In this document: in pieces, positions 23,391 through 31,059 of the stretch | Layout of the letters: each line of letters begins with the position of its first letter | How positions within the stretch are numbered: the first letter of the stretch is position 1 | Source of the DNA: an uncultured Clostridia bacterium | Lineage (GTDB): Bacteria > Bacillota > Clostridia > TANB77 > CAG-508 | Length of the DNA: 33,098 bases | NCBI GenBank assembly: GCA_944387535.1 | Contig: CALXFI010000010.1 | Location: 1 to 33,098 of the forward strand | Direction of reading: 5' to 3' | Made by a program: the position numbers and the translations under genes | The notes under the pieces: generated by a model | Seen by the model: only the letters and a program-made list of their open reading frames with translations | Databases searched by the model: none | Told to the model about the DNA's origin: nothing

Positions 23391-24041
23391 CTAATTATTT
23401 TCTTGATCAATTTGTTCTAATTTTTCCTCTTCCCTTTCGGGCATTGGAGCCTCCGCTGGTCCTTCTTTTTCCTCGTTTTCTTCAATTAAATCATCTATTA
23501 CTATTTGTTTATTTTCATCTAATTTATATCTTGGAAGCTCTGGCAAGTCATTTAATGAAGAATAACCAAACATCTTTAAAAATTCATCTGTTGTTTTATA
23601 TGACATTGGTTTTCCTGGTAAATCTACTTTTCCAGCTTCAGTAATTAGACCATATTCTAATAATTTATATACACATGCATCTGCTGAAACTCCTCTTATT
23701 GCTTCTATCTCTGCTCTAGTAATTTTTGGATTATATGCAATTATTGATAATGTTTCTAATGCTGCTGTAGATAAATTTGGTTTATTTCTTTTATCTAATA
23801 CTGGATATACATATTCATACATTTCCTTTTTGGTGCATAGCTGATAAGAGTCATCAATTTTTATTAATTCGATACCTCTATCTTCTACTTTATAATCATT
23901 TTGCATTACAGTAATTATCTCATCTATTTCATCACTAGATAGTTCTAGTGCTAACATTATTTCATTTTTACTTACTTCTCTTCCTGCTGCAAAAAGTATT
24001 GCTTCTATTTTTGCTTTTGTTTCATTTATTTGCATATTCAT
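23391..24041 (-). CDS. scpB: Segregation and condensation protein B
   Basis: A 216-residue ScpB, the dimeric winged-helix subunit of the SMC-ScpA-ScpB condensin. The tandem winged helices are clear: KAKIEAILFAAGREVSKNEIMLAL (10-33), then PNLSTAALETLSIIAYNPKITRAEIEAIRGVSADACVYKLLEYGLI (88-133) with the family-typical EAIRGV, and a C-terminal acidic tail of about 45 residues (EENEEKEGPAEAPMPERE). Its usual partner scpA is not adjacent in this window. The stop is 14 bases before proS, so the two are likely co-transcribed. The start is ATG 24041, or ATG 24035 with better spacing to GAAGGGA. Confidence 0.93.
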   Translation of the reverse strand: MNMQINETKAKIEAILFAAGREVSKNEIMLALELSSDEIDEIITVMQNDYKVEDRGIELIKIDDSYQLCTKKEMYEYVYPVLDKRNKPNLSTAALETLSIIAYNPKITRAEIEAIRGVSADACVYKLLEYGLITEAGKVDLPGKPMSYKTTDEFLKMFGYSSLNDLPELPRYKLDENKQIVIDDLIEENEEKEGPAEAPMPEREEEKLEQIDQENN

Positions 24042-24115
24042 CCCTTCTTATCATTATTAAAAGTTCTTTACTATTATGTCATAAATTTAGCTATATGTCA
24101 ATGTTTTTACACATC

Positions 24116-24144
24116 TTGCCTTTTTTATTTTGTTATGATAATAT
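24116..24144 (+). promoter_or_regulatory. Sigma-A promoter of the small acidic-protein gene
   Basis: TTGCCT (24116-24121), 17-base spacer, TAATAT (24139-24144) with an extended TG just upstream; the start codon follows 28 bases later. Confidence 0.65.
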
Positions 24145-24171
24145 ATAAAAAAACTTTTCGGAGGTATTATT

Positions 24172-24384
24172 ATGGATGAAAATAAAAAAATTGAAGTTGT
24201 TAAAGGTGATGGTTCAAATCTAAATATTTCTCCAGCTTATGACCATCTAAACGCTGGTACTCCTACTCCTTCAAGTAAGAAGCCTAAAAATATTGTCGTT
24301 CCTAAATCTATTAAGGAAAAAGAGGAAGAGGACGAAGAAGAAAATGAAAAAGAAGTCAAAAAGGACAAAGATAGCAATAAATAA
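24172..24384 (+). CDS. Small, highly charged hypothetical protein
   Basis: A 70-residue protein in the plus orientation, against the trend of the window. It has its own promoter, GGAGG seven bases before ATG 24172, and a strong terminator after it, so expression is well supported. The N-terminal 45 residues are mixed polar (VVKGDGSNLNISPAYDHLNAGTPTPSS), and the C-terminal third is a run of Lys and Glu (KEKEEEDEEENEKEVKKDK) with no hydrophobic segment. It is probably disordered. I do not recognise a family. Confidence 0.7.
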   Translation: MDENKKIEVVKGDGSNLNISPAYDHLNAGTPTPSSKKPKNIVVPKSIKEKEEEDEEENEKEVKKDKDSNK

Positions 24385-24418
24385 AGAGTGTTATAAATTT
24401 TTATAGCACTCTTTTATT
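24383..24418. terminator. Bidirectional terminator between the small acidic and small basic genes
   Basis: AAGAGTGTTATAA pairs with TTATAGCACTCTT (13 bp including one wobble) around a 4-base loop, with TTTTATTATT after it on plus and a matching T-rich flank on minus. It serves the plus gene ending at 24384 and the minus gene ending at 24420. Confidence 0.85.
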
Positions 24419-24419
24419 A

Positions 24420-24620
24420 TTATTTAAACAACTTCCATATACTAAAGCTGGTTTTATGATAAATTTTATTATAAGCTGCCTTTTTAGGATTTTTGATCCA
24501 TCCCATTCCTTTTTTTCCATATTCAGGTATGAGTTTTTTCTTTATATTTCTTTTTATTTTTCCTTTAGTCCTTGCTGCAATACTTTTTTTAATACTTGGC
24601 TTTCTTATTCCAAATTTCAT
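24420..24620 (-). CDS. Small basic conserved-looking protein of unknown function
   Basis: A 66-residue, strongly basic protein without membrane segment: FGIRKPSIKKSIAARTKGKIKRN, then IPEYGKKGMGWIKNPKKAAYNKIYHKTSFSI. The pattern of R-K-P-S-K-K-S, YGKKGMG and NPKKA-YNK-Y-KT reminds me of small basic proteins found in Firmicute genomes and prophages, but I cannot name a family or function. The start ATG at 24620 has GGAGATG upstream. It lies 13 bases downstream of the YHYH/Ig-like surface gene, so it probably belongs to that transcript. Confidence 0.7.
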   Translation of the reverse strand: MKFGIRKPSIKKSIAARTKGKIKRNIKKKLIPEYGKKGMGWIKNPKKAAYNKIYHKTSFSIWKLFK

Positions 24621-24633
24621 AAAATCATCTCCA

Positions 24634-25422
24634 TTATGTCTTTTTATATTCCTTATACTTTTTATATCCTAAATAAGAACCTCCACCTAATAATCCTAAT
24701 ACAACTATTCCTCCTAGCAAATTTGAGCTTTCTTCATTATTTGATGCATTACTATTAGTATTATCACTTGTTTTAACCACATTTATAGTATTATTCTCTG
24801 TGCTTTGTTTTTCTTTCACTTCTATTTCTATAGAATTTGTTTTTCCATTTGAACTAGTTGCCGTTATAGTTACTTTTCCTGGTTTTATTGCTTTAATCAT
24901 TCCTGTCGAACTAACTGTTGCTATACTTTCATCACTTGATTTCCATGTTACACTTTTATCACTTGCATTACCTGGTGTTACTGTTGCTGTTAAGAATTTG
25001 CTTTTTCCTTCTTCCATACTTCCTACATCTTCATCAATTTTTATTTCTGTTACTTCTACTGTAGATGGTTTATTATTAGAAGATGACGAAGAACTTGATG
25101 ATGTAGTACTCTTACTTGAAGATGATGATGCACTAGATGATGTACTGCTTTTGCTTGAAGAAGATGAACTAGGCGATGTACTACTTTTACTTGAAGAAGA
25201 TGATGCACTAGATGAATATGGGCAAACACCATTTGGATGTAAATGTGCAGGATGTCCTCCACAATGATAATGGTAACTTCCTAGTCCACTCTTATTTTGA
25301 TTATCCTTATGTCCTCCACTTGCATCTGTTCTTCCTGAATGTGCATATGAATTAATCCCTATTGAAAGCACACTTAAAATAGTTAATAAAATAAATACAA
25401 TTTTCCCCTTATTTTTTCTCAT
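24634..25422 (-). CDS. Secreted YHYH / Ser-rich / Ig-like (Big_2) membrane-anchored protein
   Basis: A 262-residue surface protein. A signal peptide occupies residues 7-27. A YHYH-type histidine/cysteine module (28-69) follows: HSGRTDASGGHKD, SYHYHCGGHPAHLHPNGVCPY. Then comes a serine-rich spacer (70-116) built of repeated SSSSSKSSTS blocks, and a bacterial Ig-like Big_2 domain (122-203; VEVTEIKI, LTATVTPGNASDKSVTWKSS, GMIKAIKPGKVTITATS). The C-terminus has an Asn/Ser linker, a membrane helix (235-252) and a basic tail KKYKEYKKT. There is no LPXTG signal, so the anchor is the helix. The His/Cys module may bind metal, by inference. The start ATG at 25422 has AAGGGGA upstream. The promoter carries tandem candidate 0A boxes. 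Confidence 0.85.
   Translation of the reverse strand: MRKNKGKIVFILLTILSVLSIGINSYAHSGRTDASGGHKDNQNKSGLGSYHYHCGGHPAHLHPNGVCPYSSSASSSSSKSSTSPSSSSSSKSSTSSSASSSSSKSTTSSSSSSSSNNKPSTVEVTEIKIDEDVGSMEEGKSKFLTATVTPGNASDKSVTWKSSDESIATVSSTGMIKAIKPGKVTITATSSNGKTNSIEIEVKEKQSTENNTINVVKTSDNTNSNASNNEESSNLLGGIVVLGLLGGGSYLGYKKYKEYKKT
25075..25215 (-). repeat. Serine-codon repeat tract
   Basis: Internal repeats in the YHYH-protein gene encode SSSSSKSST units, with blocks of about 39-45 bases recurring around 25090-25215. Such tracts expand and contract by slippage, so spacer length probably varies among strains. Confidence 0.7.
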
Positions 25423-25445
25423 TTTATATTCCCCTTGAGCATTGT

Positions 25446-25484
25446 ATCATATCTTTGTTGTTATTTTTGTCGAAATTTGTCGAA
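25446..25484 (-). promoter_or_regulatory. Promoter with tandem candidate Spo0A boxes upstream of the YHYH-protein gene
   Basis: Two exact TGTCGAA motifs on the plus strand (25468-25474 and 25478-25484), ten bases apart. On the minus strand TTCGAC (25469-25474) is a -35-like element, then 17 bases, then TATGAT (25446-25451). The proximal box overlaps the -35. Start codon is at 25422. Confidence 0.6.
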
Positions 25485-25531
25485 AGAATATAATTTTTGA
25501 CAAAATATGTATTTTATATTTATTTTCACAC

Positions 25532-25570
25532 AAAAAAAGAAATCCCCATAAACACGTTTATGAGAATTTC
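25532..25570 (-). terminator. Intrinsic terminator of the por operon
   Basis: Minus strand GAAATTCTCATAAAC and GTTTATGGGGATTTC form a 15-bp stem with G-T wobbles and a tight loop, then TTTTTTT. It begins 14 bases after the ferredoxin stop. Confidence 0.9.
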
Positions 25571-25583
25571 CTATTACATTTTT

Positions 25584-25754
25584 TTATTCCTCTTCAGGTG
25601 CTCCAACTGGGCAAACACCAGCGCATGTACCACATGAAATACAAGCAGATTGATCAATTACAAATTTATCATCTCCTTGTGATATGCATCCTACTGGACA
25701 TTCAGAAGCACAAGCTCCACAAGAAATACATTTATCTGTTATTTTATATGCCAT
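25584..25754 (-). CDS. 2[4Fe-4S] ferredoxin
   Basis: A 56-residue ferredoxin with two perfect cluster motifs: CISCGACASECPVG (residues 9-22) and CISCGTCAGVCPVG (38-51), eight cysteine ligands in all plus one extra Cys at 23. It is the clostridial-type low-potential electron carrier. The ATG at 25754 has GGAGG eight bases upstream. It lies 23 bases downstream of the beta subunit of pyruvate:ferredoxin oxidoreductase and is the last gene of that operon, so it is probably the immediate electron acceptor. The C-terminus ends in acidic residues (PEEE). Confidence 0.93.
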   Translation of the reverse strand: MAYKITDKCISCGACASECPVGCISQGDDKFVIDQSACISCGTCAGVCPVGAPEEE

Positions 25755-25777
25755 TTTATTTCACCTCCTATTGATTT

Positions 25778-26734
25778 CTATTCAAAATGTTCTTTATTTG
25801 TCATTTCTTCTAAGTCTAATAATTCTTGCCATCTTCTATCTACTTCTTTTTGGAATTCTTCAATCATCCACTCATTTCCTGGTTTAAACATATGTTTAAA
25901 TCTCTTTTGTGGTTTTAAGAATTCTTCTACTGGTAATTTTTTAGCTGGTTTATAATTAATCTTATATTTACCATCTACTACTTCATATAATGGCCAATAA
26001 CATGTTTCTACAGCTAATTTATTTATTTGCATTAACATATCTGTTGGATATCCCCATCCTCTTGGGCATGGTGCTAATACATTTAAGAAACATGGTCCTT
26101 CTGTATATATTGCTCTTTCTGCTTTCTCATATAAATCTTTAAAATTCATATAACCAACAGTTTGAGCAACATATGGTAAATGATGTCCTGCCATTATTGT
26201 TGTTAAATCTTTTCTTTGTTGCATTTTTCCAGGAATAACTGTTCCTGCTGGTGATGTTGTCGTATCAGCAAAATGTGGTGTCGCAGATGAACGTTGAATA
26301 CCGGTATTCATGTATGCACCATTATCATAACATACATAAACCATATCATGTCCACGTTCCATTGCTCCTGATAAACTTTGGATACCTATATCATAAGTTC
26401 CTCCATCTCCACCAAATGCAATAAATTTTGTTGTATTATCTATTTTTCCTTGTCTCTTCATAGCTTTATATGCTGCTTCAGCTCCTGAAAGTGTTGAAGC
26501 TGCACACTCAAAAGCTGTATGAATAAATGAATCTGTCCATGAAGTATATGGATACATAAATGTTGAAACTTCCATACATCCAGTTGCTACTGAAACTACT
26601 GCGTGATCTTCTGGTTTTAAAGCTCTCATTATCATTCTAGCTGCTGGTGGAGCTCCACAACCAGCACACATTCTATGTCCAGATGTAAATCTTGAAGGTT
26701 TATTTGCAACTACTTCTTTTACATTATAAGGCAT
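25778..26734 (-). CDS. porB: Pyruvate (2-oxoacid):ferredoxin oxidoreductase, beta subunit
   Basis: A 318-residue thiamine-diphosphate-binding subunit. The Fe-S cluster ligands are in CAGCG (21-25), TGC near 53 and the APCPRGW motif near 220. The ThDP motif is GDGGTYDIGIQSLSGAMERGHDMVYVCYDNGAYMNTG (about 101-137), with the metal-binding DG and N residues. It decarboxylates the 2-oxoacid to the hydroxyethyl-ThDP intermediate and passes electrons to the clusters. MNTGIQRSSATP fits the pyruvate-type enzyme rather than 2-oxoglutarate. The ATG at 26734 overlaps the alpha stop in TAATG, indicating translational coupling. Confidence 0.92.
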   Translation of the reverse strand: MPYNVKEVVANKPSRFTSGHRMCAGCGAPPAARMIMRALKPEDHAVVSVATGCMEVSTFMYPYTSWTDSFIHTAFECAASTLSGAEAAYKAMKRQGKIDNTTKFIAFGGDGGTYDIGIQSLSGAMERGHDMVYVCYDNGAYMNTGIQRSSATPHFADTTTSPAGTVIPGKMQQRKDLTTIMAGHHLPYVAQTVGYMNFKDLYEKAERAIYTEGPCFLNVLAPCPRGWGYPTDMLMQINKLAVETCYWPLYEVVDGKYKINYKPAKKLPVEEFLKPQKRFKHMFKPGNEWMIEEFQKEVDRRWQELLDLEEMTNKEHFE

Positions 26735-27927
26735 TAGTCTTCAGCCTCCTTTCTTAATCCCAAATATCTATAAGGATTCTTAACTTCTCCTGTTTTTACA
26801 ATTTCGAATAAATCATTATATACTTTTTCAATTTCATCTGCTCTAGTATCTCTACCACCAATACCATAAACATAGTTTATAGCTGGTACTTGTTTTTTAT
26901 TTACATACATAGCTGATGTTACATCTTCAAATAATGCTCCACCTGCAGCATTTAATGAATCTGCTTTATCTAAAACTGCTATTGCTTTTAAATGTCCTAG
27001 AGCTTCAGCTACTTCATCTACTGGGAATGGTCTAAATACACGTAATTTTAATAGACCAACCTTTTTGCCTTGTTCTCTTAATTCATCTACAACTGCTTTT
27101 GTTGTTCCTGCAGTTGAGTTCATACAAACAATTGCAACTTCTGCATCATCTAATTTATATTCTTCAAATAATCCATATTTTCTTCCTGTCATTTTTTCAA
27201 AATCTTTTGCTACATCTAAGATTACTTGTTTAGCATTTTTCATAGCTTCTGCTTGTTGTGCTTTATGTTCAAATAAATAACTTTGAACATCTAATGGTCC
27301 TACTGCGATTGGTTCATCTTGATTTAATAAATAATGTTTTGGATGATATTCTCCTACAAATTCTTTTACTTTTTCATCTTCTTCTAATAAGATATTTTCA
27401 ACAGAATGTGATGTAATAAATCCATCTTGGCATACCATTAATGGTAACATTACTTTTTCATTTTCTGCAATTCTATGTGCCATTAATAAATTGTCATATG
27501 CCTCTTGGTTATTTTCTGAAAATAACATTATCCATCCTGCGTCTCTTACTCCCATTGCATCTGAATGGTCATTATGTATGTTTAATGGTCCTGATACAGC
27601 TCTGTTTACTAATGATAAAACAATTGGTAATCTTAAACTAGAAGCAATATAAATCATTTCCCACATAAAAGACAAACCATTTGCAGATGTTGCTGTCATT
27701 GCTCTTCCTCCTGCTGCTTCTGCACCAATACAAGCTGACATAGCACTATGCTCACTTTCAACTGCAACAAATTCTGTATCAACTGCACCATTTGCTACAA
27801 ATGTTGAAAAGTATTGAGGTATTTCTGTTGATGGTGTTATAGGAAATGCTGCTACTACATCTGGATTAATTTGTCTCATAGCTGTTGCAGCTGCTTCATT
27901 ACCACTTAATCTTTCTCTTATACTCAT
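26734..27927 (-). CDS. porA: Pyruvate (2-oxoacid):ferredoxin oxidoreductase, alpha subunit
   Basis: A 397-residue alpha subunit. The pyrimidine-binding domain shows SGNEAAATAMRQINPDVVAAFPITPSTEIPQYF and EFVAVESEHSAMSACIGAEAAGGRAMTATSANGLSFMWE, where the EH..A glutamate activates ThDP. A second domain (about 255-385; VAIVCMNSTAGTTKAVVDELREQGKKVGLLKLRVFRPFP) is the transketolase C-terminal-like domain. The best start is ATG 27927 with GGAAGAG six bases upstream; an open frame running further into the delta gene is not part of the protein. It is third in the gamma-delta-alpha-beta order typical of four-subunit POR/VOR enzymes. Pyruvate is the likely substrate, though 2-oxoisovalerate cannot be excluded by sequence alone. 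Confidence 0.92.
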   Translation of the reverse strand: MSIRERLSGNEAAATAMRQINPDVVAAFPITPSTEIPQYFSTFVANGAVDTEFVAVESEHSAMSACIGAEAAGGRAMTATSANGLSFMWEMIYIASSLRLPIVLSLVNRAVSGPLNIHNDHSDAMGVRDAGWIMLFSENNQEAYDNLLMAHRIAENEKVMLPLMVCQDGFITSHSVENILLEEDEKVKEFVGEYHPKHYLLNQDEPIAVGPLDVQSYLFEHKAQQAEAMKNAKQVILDVAKDFEKMTGRKYGLFEEYKLDDAEVAIVCMNSTAGTTKAVVDELREQGKKVGLLKLRVFRPFPVDEVAEALGHLKAIAVLDKADSLNAAGGALFEDVTSAMYVNKKQVPAINYVYGIGGRDTRADEIEKVYNDLFEIVKTGEVKNPYRYLGLRKEAED

Positions 27928-27947
27928 ATTTCTCTTCCTTTCTATTT

Positions 27948-28241
27948 TTATTCTTCTTCTTTCATTTCTATTGCTCCAAATGGACATGTTTTGGCACATA
28001 CTCCACATCCTTTGCAATAGTCATAATTAAAGTCTTCTCTCTTCATTTCTTTGTTTACTGGTATTGCATCATCTGGGCAAACTGGAAAACAAAGTCCGCA
28101 TTGTTTACATTTATCACTTAAGAATACTGGTCTTACACTTCTCCAGTCACCTGTTTTAAATTCTCTAGCATTACCAGCTTCATAAATATCTCCACCTGGA
28201 GTCATTTTCTCCATAGGTGTATTAGAATCTATATTTGTCAT
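27948..28241 (-). CDS. porD: Pyruvate:ferredoxin oxidoreductase, delta (ferredoxin-like) subunit
   Basis: A 97-residue subunit with two [4Fe-4S] motifs: CKQCGLCFPVCPDDAI (45-60) and CKGCGVCAKTCPFGAI (76-91). The preceding 40 residues (ending RPVFLSDKC) are the usual delta-subunit N-terminus. It carries electrons from the ThDP site to free ferredoxin. The ATG overlaps the gamma stop in ATGA, and it lies 20 bases before alpha. The extended N-terminus and operon position distinguish it from the free ferredoxin at 25584. Confidence 0.93.
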   Translation of the reverse strand: MTNIDSNTPMEKMTPGGDIYEAGNAREFKTGDWRSVRPVFLSDKCKQCGLCFPVCPDDAIPVNKEMKREDFNYDYCKGCGVCAKTCPFGAIEMKEEE

Positions 28242-28822
28242 ATCTTTTTAACCTCCTTTAGAGCCATTTCTAAAGCTTTCATGTTTCCATCTATTACTTC
28301 TGGCTTTTTAGCAAATTTATGTTTAAATGATCCTTCCATATCTTTAACTAATTCTTCATCTGTCATTATTCCACTTATTTTAACAATTCCAGCTAGCATT
28401 GGAGTATTAGGGAAATATCTTCCCAAAGCTTCAAGAGATATTTTTCTTGCATCTAATGTATAAATATCTCCTTTATATCCTTTTAGTTCTTTTCTAAGTA
28501 CTTCTGCTGGTTTTGTTGTGTTTATTAATATTGCTCCATCTTCTTTTAATCCTGATGTTACATCAACTGACTCTAGCAAAGTGTCATCTACTACTACAAC
28601 ATAATCTGGATAATAGATATTACTATGAATTGTAATAGGTTCATCACTTATTCTGTTATAAGCAGTAATTGGTGCTCCCATTCTTTCTGGACCGTATTCA
28701 GGAAATCCTTGAATATATTTTCCAGTATTGAATGCAGCATCTGCTAAAAGTAAAGAAGCTGTTTTAGCACCTTGTCCACCTCTACCGTGCCATCTAATTT
28801 CTATCATGTTACTCATATTCAT
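28238..28822 (-). CDS. porC: Pyruvate:ferredoxin oxidoreductase, gamma subunit
   Basis: A 194-residue gamma subunit. EIRWHGRGGQGAKTASLLLADAA (8-30) is the family signature, followed by GFPEYGPERMGAPITAYNRISD (39-60) and TPMLAGIVK near 140. This is the domain thought to handle CoA in POR enzymes. It is the first gene of the operon; the ATG at 28822 has GGAGG and a near-consensus promoter 45 bases upstream. It overlaps delta by four bases. Confidence 0.93.
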   Translation of the reverse strand: MNMSNMIEIRWHGRGGQGAKTASLLLADAAFNTGKYIQGFPEYGPERMGAPITAYNRISDEPITIHSNIYYPDYVVVVDDTLLESVDVTSGLKEDGAILINTTKPAEVLRKELKGYKGDIYTLDARKISLEALGRYFPNTPMLAGIVKISGIMTDEELVKDMEGSFKHKFAKKPEVIDGNMKALEMALKEVKKI

Positions 28823-28866
28823 TTAGCCTCCTTTTTCAAAATTTATATATAATTTTCTACACGCTT

Positions 28867-28895
28867 AGTATATGACTAAAACCTCACAATGTCAA
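28867..28895 (-). promoter_or_regulatory. Sigma-A promoter of the por operon
   Basis: Minus strand TTGACA (28890-28895, perfect), 17-base spacer, TATACT (28867-28872). It is the best promoter match in the window and drives gamma-delta-alpha-beta-ferredoxin. Confidence 0.88.
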
Positions 28896-28937
28896 GAATA
28901 ATTATCTAATTTGACCACCAAGTTTTTTGTTTTTTAT

Positions 28938-29021
28938 TGCTGTATTTTAGGACGGGGTCAAAAAACAGCATTTCATGATTAAAAATAATGTTGTTTTTTG
29001 ACCACGTCCCAAAATACAGCG
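28938..29021. repeat. REPIN-like inverted doublet of REP palindromes
   Basis: Two 33-base REP-like units in opposite orientation (28938-28970 and 28989-29021) separated by 18 bases. The first has the core read GGACGGGGTC on plus; the second reads GGGACGTGGTC on minus. Their outer flanks CTGTATTTT and AAAATACAG also pair, so the whole 84-base block folds as one long hairpin. It fills the gap just beyond the ptsI stop and may act as its terminator. Confidence 0.75.
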
Positions 29022-29023
29022 TC

Positions 29024-30730
29024 TTATTTTTGATTTATAAATTCTTTTAACCTTTTTTCTACTTCTTCTGCAGAAGACATGTTAATAACTTCTTCACTAA
29101 GTTTGCTACACTCTTTTGAATCCAAATTATTAATTGTTTTTCTAGCTCTTAATATACTATTTGAATTCATTGAAAATTCATCTAATCCAAGTCCAACTAA
29201 AAGTGGAATAAATGTTGAATCTCCTGCTGCTTCACCACACATACCGCAAATAATATTTGCTGAATGCGCTCCATCTATCGCCTTTTTGATTAATTGTATT
29301 ACTGCTGGATGATATTTTGTATACAATTTAGAAATCTTTTCATTTCCTCTTTCTACCGCTACTGTGTATTGAATCAAGTCATTTGTTCCTATACTAAAGA
29401 AATCACATTCTTTAGCTAATTTGTCTGCAATTAATGCTGCTGATGGAATTTCTATCATAATACCTACTTGAATATTTTTATCATATTCAATACCTTCGTT
29501 ATCTAATTCTTTTTTACATTCTTCTAGTACTTCTTTAGCTGCTCTTAATTCATCTATAGAAGATATCATTGGGAACATAATGGCTAATTTTCCAAAAGCG
29601 CTCGCTCTTAATATTGCTCTTAATTGTGTTTTGAAAATATCTTGTCTATCTAAGCATAAACGAATTGCTCTATATCCTAAAAATGGATTTGCTTCCTTTT
29701 CTAATTCTAGATACTTTAAATCTTTATCTCCACCAATATCTAAAGTTCTAATTATTACTTCTCTACCTTCCATGATTTGTACTGCTTCCTTATAAGCTGT
29801 AAATTGACTTTCTTCTGATGGCATAGTATCACTATCCATATATAGAAATTCACTTCTAAATAATCCCACACCTTCTGCTGTATTATTTAGTGCAATTTTA
29901 GCATCTGCTGGAAGTCCAATATTAGCATATAATTTAACTTTTATTCCATCTCTTGTAACACTTTCTTGTTTTTTATATTTTTCTAATTCTACTTTTTCTT
30001 CTTCTAATTGTTTCTCTAAATCTATTAATTTTTGTTTTTCTTCTTCTGTTGGATTAATATAAATTTCTCCTGATGTACCATTTATAGCAATACTATCGCC
30101 ATTTTTTAATATTTTTGTAGCATCTTTTACTTTTGTGATTGCTGGGATTGCATGTGTTCTTGCCATAATAGATGTATGTGAATTTTCTCCTCCTAATTCT
30201 GTTACAATTCCAGATATATTATTAAAGTCTAATTTTGCTGTTTCAGAGGTTGTTAATTCTTCTGCAACAATAATTGTATTTGGATTTAATTTTGTTAAAT
30301 CTATTGTTTCCTCTTTAAATAATTTTCCCAATACTCTATTTTTTATATCTAAAATATCTCTAGATCTTGAAGCCATATATTTGTCATCCATGTTCTCAAA
30401 AATTTGTGCTACACTATTAAATCCAACTTCTACAGCATATTCTGCATTATAATTTGAGTTCTTAATAGCATTTTCTGTTTCTGCAATTAATGATGGATCT
30501 TGCATAATCATAAGATATGCTTGCATAATATCTGCTTCTGTACCAGTAATATTTTTCATCTGATTTTCTGTGTCATTAATTACTTCTTGTAATGCTTCAT
30601 GGACTCTTTTTAGCTCTTGTTCTTTTTGTGCATCTCGTATTGTTTTCTTTTCTATTTTTCTTTCTAGTTTCTTTAGTATTACTACATTTCCAAATCCTAC
30701 ACCAGTTGATACGCCATTTCCCTTTAGCAT
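29024..30730 (-). CDS. ptsI: PTS enzyme I (phosphoenolpyruvate-protein phosphotransferase)
   Basis: A 568-residue enzyme I. The phosphohistidine is His185 in GGENSHTSIMART. The PEP-binding TIM barrel shows GVGLFRSEFLYMD, REVIIRTLDIGGDKDLKYL, GYRAIRLCLDR, MFPMISSIDELRAA, GIMIEIPSAAL, FSIGTNDLIQYT and the active cysteine in CGMCGEAA near 500. It takes phosphate from PEP and gives it to HPr. The ATG at 30730 has GGAAGGA eight bases upstream. It is the last gene of a fruA-ptsH-ptsI unit and ends right at the REPIN-like hairpin. Confidence 0.96.
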   Translation of the reverse strand: MLKGNGVSTGVGFGNVVILKKLERKIEKKTIRDAQKEQELKRVHEALQEVINDTENQMKNITGTEADIMQAYLMIMQDPSLIAETENAIKNSNYNAEYAVEVGFNSVAQIFENMDDKYMASRSRDILDIKNRVLGKLFKEETIDLTKLNPNTIIVAEELTTSETAKLDFNNISGIVTELGGENSHTSIMARTHAIPAITKVKDATKILKNGDSIAINGTSGEIYINPTEEEKQKLIDLEKQLEEEKVELEKYKKQESVTRDGIKVKLYANIGLPADAKIALNNTAEGVGLFRSEFLYMDSDTMPSEESQFTAYKEAVQIMEGREVIIRTLDIGGDKDLKYLELEKEANPFLGYRAIRLCLDRQDIFKTQLRAILRASAFGKLAIMFPMISSIDELRAAKEVLEECKKELDNEGIEYDKNIQVGIMIEIPSAALIADKLAKECDFFSIGTNDLIQYTVAVERGNEKISKLYTKYHPAVIQLIKKAIDGAHSANIICGMCGEAAGDSTFIPLLVGLGLDEFSMNSNSILRARKTINNLDSKECSKLSEEVINMSSAEEVEKRLKEFINQK

Positions 30731-30753
30731 GTATATCCTTCCCTTTAATATGT

Positions 30754-30784
30754 ATTTAGGTTTTATGGATAAACCTATAAACCT
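30754..30784. other. Hairpin in the ptsH-ptsI gap
   Basis: Arms TTAGGTTTTAT and ATAAACCTAA flank about 10 bases in the 60-base gap. A T tract follows on the plus strand only, so it should not stop ptsHI transcription. It may adjust relative HPr and EI yield or mRNA processing. Confidence 0.35.
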
Positions 30785-30790
30785 AATTTT

Positions 30791-31054
30791 TTATTCACCA
30801 AAATTATTTTCAAAACCTTTTTTAATTTCTGATAGAGCTTTTTCTTCATCTTCTCCATCACATTCAATTTCAATTTCTGTATTATATTTTATTCCAGCAG
30901 ACATAATAGCAAGTATTGATTTTGCATCAATAGTTTTTCCATTGACATATAATTTTATTGTACTTTTAAATGTCGCTGCTAGTTTTGCAAGTTCGCTTGC
31001 TGGTCTTGCATGTAATCCAGTTTCATTTGTTAATACAATTTTATCTTTTACCAT
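30791..31054 (-). CDS. ptsH: Phosphocarrier protein HPr
   Basis: An 87-residue HPr. The phosphorylated His15 is in ETGLHARPAS, and the regulatory Ser46 is in DAKSILAIMSAGI, the site used by HPr kinase in Firmicutes for carbon catabolite repression. It receives phosphate from enzyme I and passes it to the EIIA domain of FruA. The ATG at 31054 has AAGGAG upstream and lies only 5 bases after the fruA stop, which indicates tight co-expression with the fructose transporter. Confidence 0.96.
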   Translation of the reverse strand: MVKDKIVLTNETGLHARPASELAKLAATFKSTIKLYVNGKTIDAKSILAIMSAGIKYNTEIEIECDGEDEEKALSEIKKGFENNFGE

Positions 31055-31059
31055 AATCT

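Noticed and set aside
23144..23644. A 166-codon open frame on the plus strand across proS and scpB
   Set aside because: It is antisense to two clearly conserved genes, has no ribosome binding site and a Leu/Phe/Pro-rich composition expected from the complement of AT-rich coding DNA.
24800..25267. A 155-codon plus-strand frame rich in Asp, Glu and Leu
   Set aside because: It is the complement of the Ser-repeat and Big_2 coding region; the apparent repeats are only the mirror of the serine tract.
26734..28017. A longer alpha subunit of the oxidoreductase starting inside the delta gene
   Set aside because: The extra N-terminal residues are the out-of-frame translation of the delta subunit's cysteine motifs; ATG 27927 has its own ribosome binding site and matches the family start.
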